From Ruminococcus sp. (GTDB lineage: Bacteria; Bacillota; Clostridia; Oscillospirales; Ruminococcaceae), in contig JAFWTA010000007.1 in the NCBI GenBank assembly GCA_017519145.1, positions 1 through 64,000 of the forward strand: a stretch of DNA of 64,000 bases. Reading direction: 5' to 3'. A program made the translations under genes and the position numbers. Within the stretch, counting starts at the first letter, position 1, and each line of letters opens with the position of its first letter. Below the pieces are notes generated by a model, which was not told where the DNA came from, did no database searches, and was given only the letters and a program-made list of their open reading frames with translations. Shown here piece after piece: positions 36,204 to 43,654 of this stretch.

Positions 36204-36661
36204 ATAAGCTCCTCCTTTCCCAGATGTTCCCTCAGGGAGCCGAGTATCCGGTTCAGCCTGCGGTTCAGAGCAAAACGCGAGATGTTGTAAAGCTTCGCAA
36301 TGACGTTCACGGGAACTTCATTGACAAATCTCAGCAGAACTATCTCCCTGTCCTCATCGCTGAGGCTGTCAAGGACTTGTTTCAGCTGCACATCGGATAG
36401 TATATTGTCCTCTATGTCCTTTCCGTCAGAGGCGGTCTCGGATATCTCCGAGGGCTTTATCTTGCGGAATTCGTCGGTACACAGATTGCCTGCGATAGTG
36501 TAGAGAAGCTGGAGCGTTTTGTCTTCACTGTGGTACTGTGGGTGTTCGAGGTAACGGAGAAAGGTCTCCTGTGTCAGGTCCTCTGCGGTCTCCTTGTGGC
36601 GGACGCGCAGAAAGCAGTAGCGATATATCTTGTCGTACTGCTCGTTTATATCAAGGGACAC
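36200..36661 (-). CDS. ECF-type RNA polymerase sigma factor
   Basis: A 153-residue sigma-70 family protein. Region 2 (about 5-70) contains YDKIYRYCFLRVRHKETAEDLTQETF-like sequence (positions 9-34), with the usual DLTQETF. Region 4 (about 92-145) contains DREIVLLRFVNEVPV and the helix-turn-helix IAKLYNISRFALNRRL. The GTG at 36661 has a very strong GGAGGAGGTG site. Its promoter carries the repeat-borne TTGCTA -35 box. Its targets cannot be read here, but dockerin genes lie on both sides. Confidence 0.88.
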   Translation of the reverse strand: MSLDINEQYDKIYRYCFLRVRHKETAEDLTQETFLRYLEHPQYHSEDKTLQLLYTIAGNLCTDEFRKIKPSEISETASDGKDIEDNILSDVQLKQVLDSLSDEDREIVLLRFVNEVPVNVIAKLYNISRFALNRRLNRILGSLREHLGKEELI

Positions 36662-36693
36662 AGAGCCACCTCCTCCGAAGTCTTATAGAAATT

Positions 36694-36722
36694 ATTATAA
36701 CATATTATTTATTAAATAGCAA
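36694..36722 (-). promoter_or_regulatory. Promoter of the sigma/anti-sigma operon with repeat-borne -35 box
   Basis: TTGCTA-N17-TATAAT on the minus strand. The -35 hexamer is the end of repeat A copy 2. Confidence 0.7.
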
Positions 36723-36782
36723 GATGCGCGGAGAAAACTGTCGGTTCTTGTGATTATGCCGCGAAACAGGCGGCGGGGCTCC
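36717..36782 (-). repeat. Intergenic repeat A, copy 2 (full)
   Basis: On the minus strand it runs GGAGCCCCGCCGCCTGTTT, CGCGGCATAATC, a variable part, CAGTTTTCTCCGCGCATC and TTGCTA. It aligns over its whole length with 52116-52185. Confidence 0.75.
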
Positions 36783-36808
36783 ACGCTTGCAGCATAAATA
36801 CTTTAAAA

Positions 36809-36831
36809 AGCAAGATGCGCGGAGAAAACTG
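36809..36831 (-). repeat. Intergenic repeat A, partial copy 3
   Basis: These 23 bases are identical to 36718-36740. This copy has no TATAAT at the right distance, so it may be a tandem fragment without promoter activity. Confidence 0.75.
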
Positions 36832-36855
36832 CTGTTTTAATACGGTCCTCAGCTG

Positions 36856-36886
36856 CAAAAAAAGGGGGACACAGTGCAGGTCCCCC
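36856..36886 (-). terminator. Terminator of the serpin gene
   Basis: GGGGGAC...GTCCCCC hairpin followed by seven T on the minus strand. Confidence 0.9.
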
Positions 36887-36941
36887 GAAATATCCCCCTT
36901 ACAGGATATGTTTTATTGGATGTTTTTGAGAAAAGATGTCG

Positions 36942-38441
36942 TTAAGAAAGTGAATTTACTGCTCCGATAAATACGGGAACATAGGTCTGTGCATCAAAAA
37001 TGCAGTATACGAAGGGACGGTCAAAGTTTACTTCCTTGATCTCTCGTGCCATAGCTTCTCCGTCTACCATTGCTACCAGTGTTGCGGCAGCTGCCTTTGT
37101 GCCGTTTTCATCAAGGTCAATGAATGTCTTGTGTATAACACGGTCTATGTGAAGCGGGTGTCTGTCCGCGATTGATGACATATTTGTGAAATCAGCATCG
37201 TCTGAGAATGCTGTGGGCATTCCCATGGATTCAAGCTCACCTGAAAGCTCGTTCTCGTAATCGTAGCTGAACTTTGGAAGCTTTATATCAGCTTTGATAT
37301 CGTAGTTTTTCTGGGTGAGCAGCCCGTTCAGCTTCTCGGGAGTCAGCTCCGCGATATACCGGTCAACTGTTATGCTCTCGTCGGGAAGAAGTGCAGCAAA
37401 GGCGTATCTTCCGCCGCTGTATGCCTTCACCATGCCGTTGGTGTTCTCGTCGCCGATGTAGTTCTCCCAGCCGCAAAGCATATCAGCCTTCTGGATCTCT
37501 CCGTTATAGCTTGTGAACTCGCCCTTATTTATCTGGAATTCCATAAAGGGATCCATCCATTCAGCCTCGAAAGCTACGGCGTTCACAAGATACATAACAT
37601 CACTATCGCCTATATAGTCAAGTATACTTGGTATCATCTCGTGGGTCTTGTCGTTTACCCAGCCGTTTACGTCGTCAAGCGTGGTTTTATCAAATGGAGC
37701 AATGTAGAACTCGCTGTCGTAGTAGTCAACGCAGTTCTGGATAAACTCGGGACGAACGTCGATACGGCTTTTGTCGTCTATTGCCCAGATTGAGTTGGCG
37801 GTGCTCATCTGCCACTTGTTGTAGTCTTTGTATTCGGGATTAATGGAGCGCTTGCGCTGTGAGAGGAGATACTGATTGAGCTCCTCCATAGGCATACCGC
37901 CGCCGAGGACGTTCTCCATCTCGGTGCGCGTGTCTCCTGCTGCGCCGTTGGCTGTCATGGAAAGTGCCTGCATTACCGAATAGGGCGAAATAAGAGCGTT
38001 TTCGTGATCCACGTTCTCGGCATATGCCTGCTTGAACAGCTCCACTGTGAAAGCGGTCTGGCTGTTGATGAACTTCTCATCTGCTTTTGATTCGGTGACC
38101 TTTGAGGAAGCTATGCCTGCACAGAGGTTCTGTGCCTTGGGGGCAAAGTCCGGCGTGGGAGCTGTTGTCATGCAGTCTATGAGAAGCTTCCTCATAGCGC
38201 TGAGGTCGAGGACGTCACATACTCCGTCACCGTTTACGTCACCGTTTGTATCTGCCAGCAGTTCACCTGCGCCTCTGAGCCAGCGCTGATACATAACCAA
38301 GTCGGCAAGATTGAATATAAAGTCCGAATTAACATCTCCCTTTACGGGGGCAGGGTCAAGTGCTGCTGCCTGTCCTGCGATAGCTGCGGGAACTGCGATA
38401 CAGAGTGCAGCGGCTGCTGCGAGTATTTTCCTGAATTTCAT
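36942..38441 (-). CDS. Secreted serpin with N-terminal dockerin
   Basis: A serine-protease inhibitor for attachment to a cellulosome-like complex (499 residues). Signal peptide at about 1-27, then a dockerin (about 34-92; DVNSDFIFNLAD, DVNGDGVCDVLD). The serpin fold runs from about 125 to 499, with NALISPYSVMQALSM at its start and NFDRPFVYCIFD near its end. The reactive-centre hinge ENGTKAAAAT (445-454) is perfect for an inhibitory serpin. The scissile bond falls somewhere in VDGEAMAREIK, and this loop is about four residues longer than in alpha-1-antitrypsin, so the target protease is uncertain. It ends at a strong terminator. Confidence 0.92.
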   Translation of the reverse strand: MKFRKILAAAAALCIAVPAAIAGQAAALDPAPVKGDVNSDFIFNLADLVMYQRWLRGAGELLADTNGDVNGDGVCDVLDLSAMRKLLIDCMTTAPTPDFAPKAQNLCAGIASSKVTESKADEKFINSQTAFTVELFKQAYAENVDHENALISPYSVMQALSMTANGAAGDTRTEMENVLGGGMPMEELNQYLLSQRKRSINPEYKDYNKWQMSTANSIWAIDDKSRIDVRPEFIQNCVDYYDSEFYIAPFDKTTLDDVNGWVNDKTHEMIPSILDYIGDSDVMYLVNAVAFEAEWMDPFMEFQINKGEFTSYNGEIQKADMLCGWENYIGDENTNGMVKAYSGGRYAFAALLPDESITVDRYIAELTPEKLNGLLTQKNYDIKADIKLPKFSYDYENELSGELESMGMPTAFSDDADFTNMSSIADRHPLHIDRVIHKTFIDLDENGTKAAAATLVAMVDGEAMAREIKEVNFDRPFVYCIFDAQTYVPVFIGAVNSLS

Positions 38442-38564
38442 AAATATACCTCCTTGAAATTAAGATAAAATTAAGCTGAGCGAAAGCACTTCTGTGCGTT
38501 TTCATAAACATTAACGAATGAGTGCTTTGAAATGTGCGGCTGAAATTGTAAATATTCTGTGAAC

Positions 38565-38596
38565 AAAAATCGCGCTCCACAAGAAGTGAAACGCGA
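38565..38596 (-). terminator. Second tandem terminator-like hairpin
   Basis: Stem TCGCG...CAC / GTG...CGCGA (38570-38596) followed by TTTTTGTT on the minus strand. It is homologous to 38668-38694 with compensating changes in the stem. The DNA next to it (38592-38617) resembles the distal half of repeat A. Confidence 0.6.
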
Positions 38597-38662
38597 AAAT
38601 GCCTGCGGGGGCTCCCCACCTGCGTATGTGTTACAATTTTGATACGGCTTAATGCGCGGAAT

Positions 38663-38694
38663 AAAAATCGCGGCTCAGAAAAACTGAACCGCGA
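38663..38694 (-). terminator. Terminator of tRNA-Gly
   Basis: A perfect 11-bp stem TCGCGGTTCAG / CTGAGCCGCGA type (38668-38694, minus strand) followed by TTTTTATT, 24 bases after the CCA end. Confidence 0.85.
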
Positions 38695-38717
38695 AACTGC
38701 GCGCGCCCGCTCGGCGC

Positions 38718-38792
38718 TGGAGCAGATAACGGGGGTCGAACCCGCCTCCTCAGTTTGGGAAACTGAAGTAATAACCGCTATACTATATCTGC
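38718..38792 (-). tRNA. tRNA-Gly, anticodon CCC
   Basis: All arms are complete on the minus strand. The acceptor is GCAGATA / TATCTGC (7 bp), the D arm starts GTAT, the anticodon stem is TCAGT / ACTGA with loop TTCCCAA (anticodon CCC), and the T arm is GCGGG-TTCGACC-CCCGT. Discriminator T and an encoded CCA follow. It reads GGG codons. It stands alone with its own promoter and terminator. Confidence 0.95.
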
Positions 38793-38800
38793 ATATTACT

Positions 38801-38829
38801 ATTTTACCACATTGCAAAGAAAAATGCAA
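38801..38829 (-). promoter_or_regulatory. Promoter of tRNA-Gly
   Basis: TTGCAT-N17-TAAAAT, ending 8 bases before the tRNA 5' end on the minus strand. Confidence 0.7.
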
Positions 38830-38874
38830 GTGTTAAAATAAAAAATCGGCAGCCGCTTTGGACTGCCGTAATAT

Positions 38875-40413
38875 TTATTCGTATTCTGTAAACTCAATGG
38901 TCTTTGTTGCTATGGCTTCACGGAACCTTGTGTCATGCTCCACAAACAGCATTGTCGGCGTGTGCTTTTTCAGCAGAGCTTCAATCTGCATACGGGAAAA
39001 AACGTCGATGTAGTTCAGCGGCTCGTCCCAGATGTACAGGTGCGCAGGTGTCAGCAGGCTTGCCGCTATGAGCAGTTTTTTCTTCTGCCCCTCGGAAAAG
39101 TCCTCGGCTCTTTTGACAAGCTGTGTGCGCTCCGCTCCAAGCTGACGCAGGATGGTGCAGAGCATACTAAGTTCAAGCCCCCGTTCCTCGCACAGAGCCG
39201 CTATACTGCCGCGAAGCCATGAGGTATCCTGATCTATGTAGGATATTATCAGTCCCGAGGCAGTCTCACAGATGCCGCGCTCGCGGAAGCGGTCAGGCTG
39301 AACGATGCAGCCTGAGTGGCTCAGGACTGCTTTGATAAGTGTGGACTTTCCGCAGCCGTTGACGCCATGGAGCGCCACACGCTCTCCCTGCTGTATGCTG
39401 AATGTAAGTGGGGAAAACACGGGACGATTGGCATTATCGTAGCTTACGGTGAAGTCCCTGAAGTTAACAAGGGTCTTTTTGTGATGAGTAAGGGGAGTGA
39501 GCTTCAGCTCGGGTACTCGCTCTATGTCGCTGAGAAGTCCCTCCTGCTCGGCGATACTGCGGTCAATGCGCTTCTCCATCTGCTTCACGCGGCTCTGCAT
39601 CTTCTTGGTCTTTGATCCGATATATGAGCGTGTACTGATACAGCGGTCGTTTTCCTTGATGGGGTCAAAGCCTATCTTGGTACGCTCGCTTTTATCTGCC
39701 CATTCCGCGGTCTGTTTTGCTGCCTGACGAAGCTTCCGTATCTCCTTGCGGTGCTTTTCGTTCTCAGCCTCAGCAAAGCTGTCGCGGCGCTGCTTGTTCT
39801 CCCACCATACGGAGAAATTGCCGCTCTGAACATCTATGGTCTTGCGGTTCAGCACCAGCACATGGTCTGTGCAGGCATCAAGCAGGTCTCTGTCGTGGGA
39901 GACAAGGATGAAGCCGCTTTTGCCCGAGAGGTACTCCCTGACCTTTTCCCTTGAGCTCTCGTCAAGATGGTTTGTGGGCTCGTCAATGAGCCTGAACTGC
40001 TCTCCGCATGAGAAAAGCAGCGCAAGAAGTATCTTTGTGCGCTCACCGTGGCTGAGGGCGTTGAACGGTCGGTAAAGTATATCCGCTGTCTCGCCAAGCT
40101 GTGACAGCTCGCATATCATGCGCCATTCCTCGCAGTCAGCGGAGAGCTCCGGCAGAAACTCCGAGGCGGTCTTCTGCGCCTGTTCATCTGTGACGGTGCA
40201 GGGAAAACAGCTGAACTCAACAGAAGATGATATCGTTCCCGTGCAGCTGTATCTGCCCATTAGCAGGCTCAGAAATGTGGTCTTGCCCTTGCCGTTCCTG
40301 CCGATAAATCCCAGCTTCCAGTTGGTGTCTATTGAGAATGACACGTTTTCAAAGACGTTGTCGGAGCTCCCTTCATAGCCGAATGTAAGGTTGTTTACAA
40401 GTATCTGTGACAT
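38875..40413 (-). CDS. ABC-F ribosome-protection protein, Lsa/CplR-like
   Basis: A soluble twin-ATPase protein (512 residues) of the ABC-F group that removes antibiotics from the ribosomal exit tunnel. The first ATPase has Walker A GRNGKGKTT (about residue 39-47), signature LSHGERTKILLALL and LIDEPTNHLDE; the second has GVNGCGKST, FSEGQKKKLLIAASLL and WDEPLNYID. The start MSQILVNNLTFGYEG and DTNWKLGFIGRNG are characteristic of the Lsa/CplR branch, which acts on lincosamides, streptogramin A and pleuromutilins. Start 40413 has GGAGGAATAAAT; a 68-codon upstream extension only reads through the leader. Resistance itself is inferred. Confidence 0.9.
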   Translation of the reverse strand: MSQILVNNLTFGYEGSSDNVFENVSFSIDTNWKLGFIGRNGKGKTTFLSLLMGRYSCTGTISSSVEFSCFPCTVTDEQAQKTASEFLPELSADCEEWRMICELSQLGETADILYRPFNALSHGERTKILLALLFSCGEQFRLIDEPTNHLDESSREKVREYLSGKSGFILVSHDRDLLDACTDHVLVLNRKTIDVQSGNFSVWWENKQRRDSFAEAENEKHRKEIRKLRQAAKQTAEWADKSERTKIGFDPIKENDRCISTRSYIGSKTKKMQSRVKQMEKRIDRSIAEQEGLLSDIERVPELKLTPLTHHKKTLVNFRDFTVSYDNANRPVFSPLTFSIQQGERVALHGVNGCGKSTLIKAVLSHSGCIVQPDRFRERGICETASGLIISYIDQDTSWLRGSIAALCEERGLELSMLCTILRQLGAERTQLVKRAEDFSEGQKKKLLIAASLLTPAHLYIWDEPLNYIDVFSRMQIEALLKKHTPTMLFVEHDTRFREAIATKTIEFTEYE

Positions 40414-40437
40414 ATTTATTCCTCCTTTCGGTCCCGC

Positions 40438-40476
40438 AAAAAAACGGGGACCGTTTGCTGCCAAACAGTTCCCGTT
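40438..40476 (-). terminator. Proximal attenuator of the ABC-F gene
   Basis: CGGGAACTGTTTG / CAAACGGTCCCCG stem with GCAG loop, followed by seven T, ends just 15 bases before the ribosome site of the ABC-F gene. Confidence 0.85.
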
Positions 40477-40494
40477 ACATTCCATGACCTCAGG

Positions 40495-40528
40495 GCGCAC
40501 TTGCAGTTTCTGCCTGCAAAAAGTGCGC
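40495..40528 (-). promoter_or_regulatory. Middle hairpin of the ABC-F leader
   Basis: GCGCACTT...TGCAG / CTGCAAGTGCGC can pair with a 3-base bulge. It lies between the two terminators and may act as anti-terminator or spacer. Confidence 0.5.
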
Positions 40529-40544
40529 GGATAAATATATAGCA

Positions 40545-40675
40545 CAAAAAAGAGGTTATGAGAACATAATCCACTTTTGGCAACATGATAAGACAGTATG
40601 CCTGTAAAGATACACACTGTCAGTAAAACTATTCATGTGTTCAAAAGTGAATTATCTTTTCATCCTCACACCTCT
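40545..40675 (-). terminator. Distal attenuator of the ABC-F gene, overlapping the mini-ORF
   Basis: The 5' arm (about 40641-40675) contains the leader ribosome site, the Met-Lys-Arg mini-ORF and ATAATTCACTTTTG. The 3' arm (about 40552-40580) contains CAAAAGTGGATTAT and CTCATAACCTCT, followed by TTTTTTG. The inner 14 bp and the outer AGAGG.. / ..CCTCT both match, so a ribosome held on the mini-ORF would block the terminator. Confidence 0.75.
40652..40663 (-). CDS. Mini-ORF Met-Lys-Arg in the ABC-F leader
   Basis: ATG AAA AGA TAA preceded by GAGGTGTGAGG. It is the only translatable frame with a good ribosome site in the leader and lies inside the terminator stem. Short leader ORFs of this sort are known upstream of antibiotic-induced ABC-F and erm genes. 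Confidence 0.6.
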   Translation of the reverse strand: MKR

Positions 40676-40694
40676 TCCATAAATATCTGTGTGC

Positions 40695-40723
40695 ATTATA
40701 GCACAGTTTTGAGGTGTTGTCAA
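40695..40723 (-). promoter_or_regulatory. Promoter of the ABC-F gene
   Basis: Consensus TTGACA-N17-TATAAT on the minus strand; leader of about 275 bases. It is 11 bases from the divergent promoter of the HD gene. Confidence 0.88.
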
Positions 40724-40734
40724 GGGGGAAAAAC

Positions 40735-40763
40735 TTGACTTTCTGCGTTTTTTAATGTATAAT
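40735..40763 (+). promoter_or_regulatory. Promoter of the HD-domain gene
   Basis: TTGACT-N17-TATAAT on the plus strand, back to back with the ABC-F promoter. The two share the 381-base gap 40414-40794. Confidence 0.8.
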
Positions 40764-40794
40764 GAGCTCTATTATATTAACGGAGGGCAGAGAT

Positions 40795-41349
40795 ATGAAC
40801 GCAAAAGAGTTCCTTGATATACTTCATACGGCGGAAAAACTAAAGGATACGCCGCGGCACTGTACCACCTCTCAGCGGCGTACGGAGAGCGTTGCCGAGC
40901 ACAGCTGGAGGGTGTCACTAATGGCTATGCTGCTGAAAAATGAGTTTCCCGATGCCGATATGGACAGGGTGGTGAGAATGTGCCTTATCCATGACCTCGG
41001 GGAGTGCTTTACGGGAGATATCCCCACTTTTGTAAAAACAGATGCCGACCGCGTGACCGAGGACAGTCTCCTTGAAAGGTGGTTATCGTCCCTCCCTCAG
41101 GAGGTCGGTGCAGAGTTTTCTGAGCTGTACGCGGAGATGAATGCTCAGCAGACTGTCGAGGCGAAGATATTCAAGGCTCTTGACAAGCTGGAGGCGCTGA
41201 TACAGCACAATGAGTCGCCCATAGATACATGGTCGGAGAATGAGTATGAGCTGAACAAGACCTACGCCTTTGATACTGTTGCCTTCTCGGAATGGCTCAC
41301 TGAGCTGAGGAAGGCAATACTCGCCGATACGCTGGAGAAGATCGGCTGA
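40795..41349 (+). CDS. HD-domain phosphohydrolase, YfbR/HDDC2-like
   Basis: A 184-residue HD-superfamily enzyme, probably a 5'-nucleotidase. The metal ligands are visible: His in EHSWRVSLMA, HD in LIHDLGECFTGDIP and a later Asp in LDKLEALIQHN. The motif H...HDLGE...GD.P is that of the YfbR/HDDC2 group. The ATG at 40795 with GGAGGG 7 bases upstream was chosen over a longer frame. It is monocistronic, with no clear terminator before repeat A. Confidence 0.85.
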   Translation: MNAKEFLDILHTAEKLKDTPRHCTTSQRRTESVAEHSWRVSLMAMLLKNEFPDADMDRVVRMCLIHDLGECFTGDIPTFVKTDADRVTEDSLLERWLSSLPQEVGAEFSELYAEMNAQQTVEAKIFKALDKLEALIQHNESPIDTWSENEYELNKTYAFDTVAFSEWLTELRKAILADTLEKIG

Positions 41350-41383
41350 GAGTCTTGAAGGAAATGCAAAAAACATAAGCGGT

Positions 41384-41448
41384 GAGCTGCGCAGGCTGTT
41401 TTGCGGTAAAGCTTTACAAAAAGCGGTTTATCTTCGCGTATCTTGCTT
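41384..41448 (+). repeat. Intergenic repeat A, copy 4
   Basis: GAGCTGCGCAGGCTGTTTTG, CGGTAAAGCTTTAC, then TTCGCGTATC and TTGCTT. It aligns with 52116-52185; the middle part has diverged. Confidence 0.6.
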
Positions 41449-41471
41449 TATTTCAAATAATATGGTATAAT
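41443..41471 (+). promoter_or_regulatory. Promoter of a dockerin gene with repeat-borne -35 box
   Basis: TTGCTT-N17-TATAAT; the -35 hexamer is the end of repeat A copy 4. Confidence 0.7.
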
Positions 41472-41524
41472 AATGTCGGAACTGCTGCGGCATGAACACC
41501 TATTTGACGAAAGGACGGCACTAT

Positions 41525-42541
41525 ATGAAACACAGATCATTACACGGATTTACCAAAAGGATAATTGCAGCTTCCGCTGCGGCGATTACAGCTGTATCGG
41601 CTTTATGTCTTAATTCTTTTGCAGAAGATGGAAGAAAAGGCGGTATCAAAGGAATTCAGGAGATCGGCGGAGCATTTGATGACGGAAACAACTTTCCCCC
41701 CGATGCCGGTACGGACTTTGATCCGGATAACTTTACTGTGTACTATACCAAAATTGGAATGATAAGGGAAAATGCAGAAGCGGAAGTGGCTGAATGTGTC
41801 ATTGATGAGAGCTTTGCCGATGAGTCGGTCAGCAGAAGCTGTACCATCAAAGCGCTGGATCATGATCTCACTATTGATGCAGGAGATAATGACATAATCG
41901 TGCTGCTTGACGATCTGACCCTCGGCAATACCATTACCGTCAGCGCAGGCAAGGGTACGGTGAGGTTCTTTATAAGAGGCACTTTCACCTGCGGAGGCAA
42001 CAGCAGGGGAATACTCTATGAGGGCATGGATGATGGTGTGATCCTGTCATATGATGACAGCTTTCCCATATGTTTTTACAGTGAAAAGGAAGCCCTGATG
42101 GTGCTGAAGGATAACTGCACCATATGTGGTATATTACGAACACCTGAAATGTTCCTTGATGCCACAAGCAGCGGCGCTTTTGATATTGAGTATATTAGTG
42201 AGTACTGCAAGGACTTCAGCGGAATTCGTAAACTTAAAGCTGGTATTTTAGGCAACGTTCTGGTCTCAGGGCTCATAAACAAAAAAAGCAGTGATGTACT
42301 GCTATGCAATACTGCTTCACATGGTTACGGCCTCAGAAATGATATCGTCAGATACGGTGATGCCAACTGTGACGGCTTCCTCGATCTCTCGGACGCTATC
42401 TTTATTATGCAGGCTCTTGCCAATCCCGATAAGTATTCCCTTACACCAAAGGGCAGGGATAATGCCGATACCAACGGTGACGGGGTCACTGCCAATGACG
42501 CACTCGCCATCCAGCAGCACCTCCTCGGACTTGACAAATAA
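41525..42541 (+). CDS. Secreted dockerin protein of unknown function
   Basis: A 338-residue secreted protein. Signal peptide about 1-33 (KRIIAASAAAITAVSALCLNS). The middle (about 75-270) is beta-rich with parallel-strand character (VIDESF, CTIKALDHDLTIDAGDND, VRFFIRGTFTCGGNSRGILY) and six or seven Cys. It may be a beta-helix that binds a polymer. A C-terminal dockerin (about 278-336; DANCDGFLDLSD, DTNGDGVTANDA) has a longer linker between its two calcium loops than the others here. No catalytic residues were recognised. The start ATG 41525 gives the signal peptide its usual length. Confidence 0.8.
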   Translation: MKHRSLHGFTKRIIAASAAAITAVSALCLNSFAEDGRKGGIKGIQEIGGAFDDGNNFPPDAGTDFDPDNFTVYYTKIGMIRENAEAEVAECVIDESFADESVSRSCTIKALDHDLTIDAGDNDIIVLLDDLTLGNTITVSAGKGTVRFFIRGTFTCGGNSRGILYEGMDDGVILSYDDSFPICFYSEKEALMVLKDNCTICGILRTPEMFLDATSSGAFDIEYISEYCKDFSGIRKLKAGILGNVLVSGLINKKSSDVLLCNTASHGYGLRNDIVRYGDANCDGFLDLSDAIFIMQALANPDKYSLTPKGRDNADTNGDGVTANDALAIQQHLLGLDK

Positions 42542-42542
42542 A

Positions 42543-42583
42543 AAAAGCTCGTATCGGAGCAATATCCGATACGAGCTTTTTGT
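42543..42583. terminator. Bidirectional terminator
   Basis: A hairpin of about 17 bp (AAAAGCTCGTATCGGA and its complement) lies between the dockerin gene (+) and the acetyltransferase gene (-). Confidence 0.9.
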
Positions 42584-43240
42584 TTATCCGTTTATGGAAG
42601 AATGACTGTGGATGTAGAACTCCTCCTGACTCGGCTGCCAGCCCTTTTCCTTTGGCGGGAAAAGCTTGTCGTATTCCTCAACTGCTTTCTCGTCATCGCA
42701 GGGGGCGTCAACATCGCTTGGATAATAGAACCACTTTCTGCCGTCAAGAGCGTCCTCCTTCAGCACCTTCACAAGAAGTGCGGCAGGGAAGAAGTCTCCC
42801 TCAAAGCACACGTTGTACTTTTTGCAGCTCTTGTAGCCTCTTGCCACATAGTTATCGGGATTGCCGAAATTGATAACCACATCGTATCCCATTTCTGCGG
42901 CGATAGCAAAGGTGTGCTCCAGCAGCGCCTTGCCCAGCCCCTTGCGCTGATATTCGGGAAGCACGCAGAGAGGTCCCATTGTCAGGATGTCCTTCTCATT
43001 GCCCTGTTCGTCCCTGAGCTTCGCGCGGCAGTACATTATACATCCTGCTATTTTTCCGCCTGTTTCGATGACATAGTCCAGCTCGTGAACAAAGTCCTTG
43101 TGCTCCCTCATGATGTGGATGAAGTAATGCTCAAAGCAGCCGGGCTTGCTTAGATTCCAGAATGCCTCTCTTGCAAGGTTTTCAACTTCGCGGTAGTCCT
43201 TTTCTGTTTCCTTACGGATGATATAGTCATTTTTATTCAT
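42584..43240 (-). CDS. GNAT-family acetyltransferase
   Basis: A 218-residue N-acetyltransferase of the YhbS-like group. The acetyl-CoA site is LCVLPEYQRKGLGKALLEH near residue 105, followed by GYDVVINFGNPDNYVARGYKSC. The substrate is unknown; such enzymes often modify small amines or antibiotics. It has a consensus promoter 160 bases upstream and a leader that contains a 10-bp hairpin. Confidence 0.85.
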   Translation of the reverse strand: MNKNDYIIRKETEKDYREVENLAREAFWNLSKPGCFEHYFIHIMREHKDFVHELDYVIETGGKIAGCIMYCRAKLRDEQGNEKDILTMGPLCVLPEYQRKGLGKALLEHTFAIAAEMGYDVVINFGNPDNYVARGYKSCKKYNVCFEGDFFPAALLVKVLKEDALDGRKWFYYPSDVDAPCDDEKAVEEYDKLFPPKEKGWQPSQEEFYIHSHSSING

Positions 43241-43400
43241 TGTTTTTTCCCTCCTGAAAATGTTGACGGGACATACGGAGGCTTGTGTGAGATAGTATTC
43301 GCAAACCTCCGTTTACGCTGCTATCTCTGTTCTGTTATTATTTTTCAAACAACTTCTCCTTAAAATAAGATATATGAAGTACATTCTGCACTTTGCCTAA

Positions 43401-43429
43401 AGTATAGCACACATAAAAGCCTATGTCAA
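43401..43429 (-). promoter_or_regulatory. Promoter and leader of the acetyltransferase gene
   Basis: TTGACA-N17-TATACT on the minus strand. The leader (43241-43394) holds a hairpin CGGAGGTTTG / CAAGCCTCCG (about 43275-43310) and a possible 11-codon TTG-start ORF behind AAGGAG. The remaining part of the 414-base gap to 43654 holds the terminator at 43454 and otherwise nothing that I can recognise. Confidence 0.7.
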
Positions 43430-43453
43430 GCCGTTTTTTGCGGAATTATCCCA

Positions 43454-43484
43454 AGAAAAAAGACCGCATCTGCCGATACGGTCT
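43454..43484 (-). terminator. Terminator of the AraC-type sensor gene
   Basis: AGACCG...CGGTCT hairpin with TTTTTTCTT tail on the minus strand, 170 bases after the stop codon at 43655. Confidence 0.75.
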
Positions 43485-43654
43485 CTGATCTGTCCCACCT
43501 CAGGAGGATATGATAAAAGGAATTGTGTTTTGCGGAATGCTTTCCCTCAGCCGCAAAGAAGTGCAGAAATGCGGCTGAAGAAGGCTTCCCTTTGTCTCCC
43601 CTGTATTTATGATACATCAAAAACAGGCAGCAGTAAATGCGGTTTTATCCCATT

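Noticed and set aside
40414..40617. N-terminal extension of the ABC-F protein by 68 residues
   Set aside because: The frame is open but runs through two terminators and the leader; the family start and a strong ribosome site are at 40413.
43426..43620. 64-residue ORF on the minus strand
   Set aside because: It runs across the terminator of the AraC-type gene and the acetyltransferase promoter and has no family resemblance.
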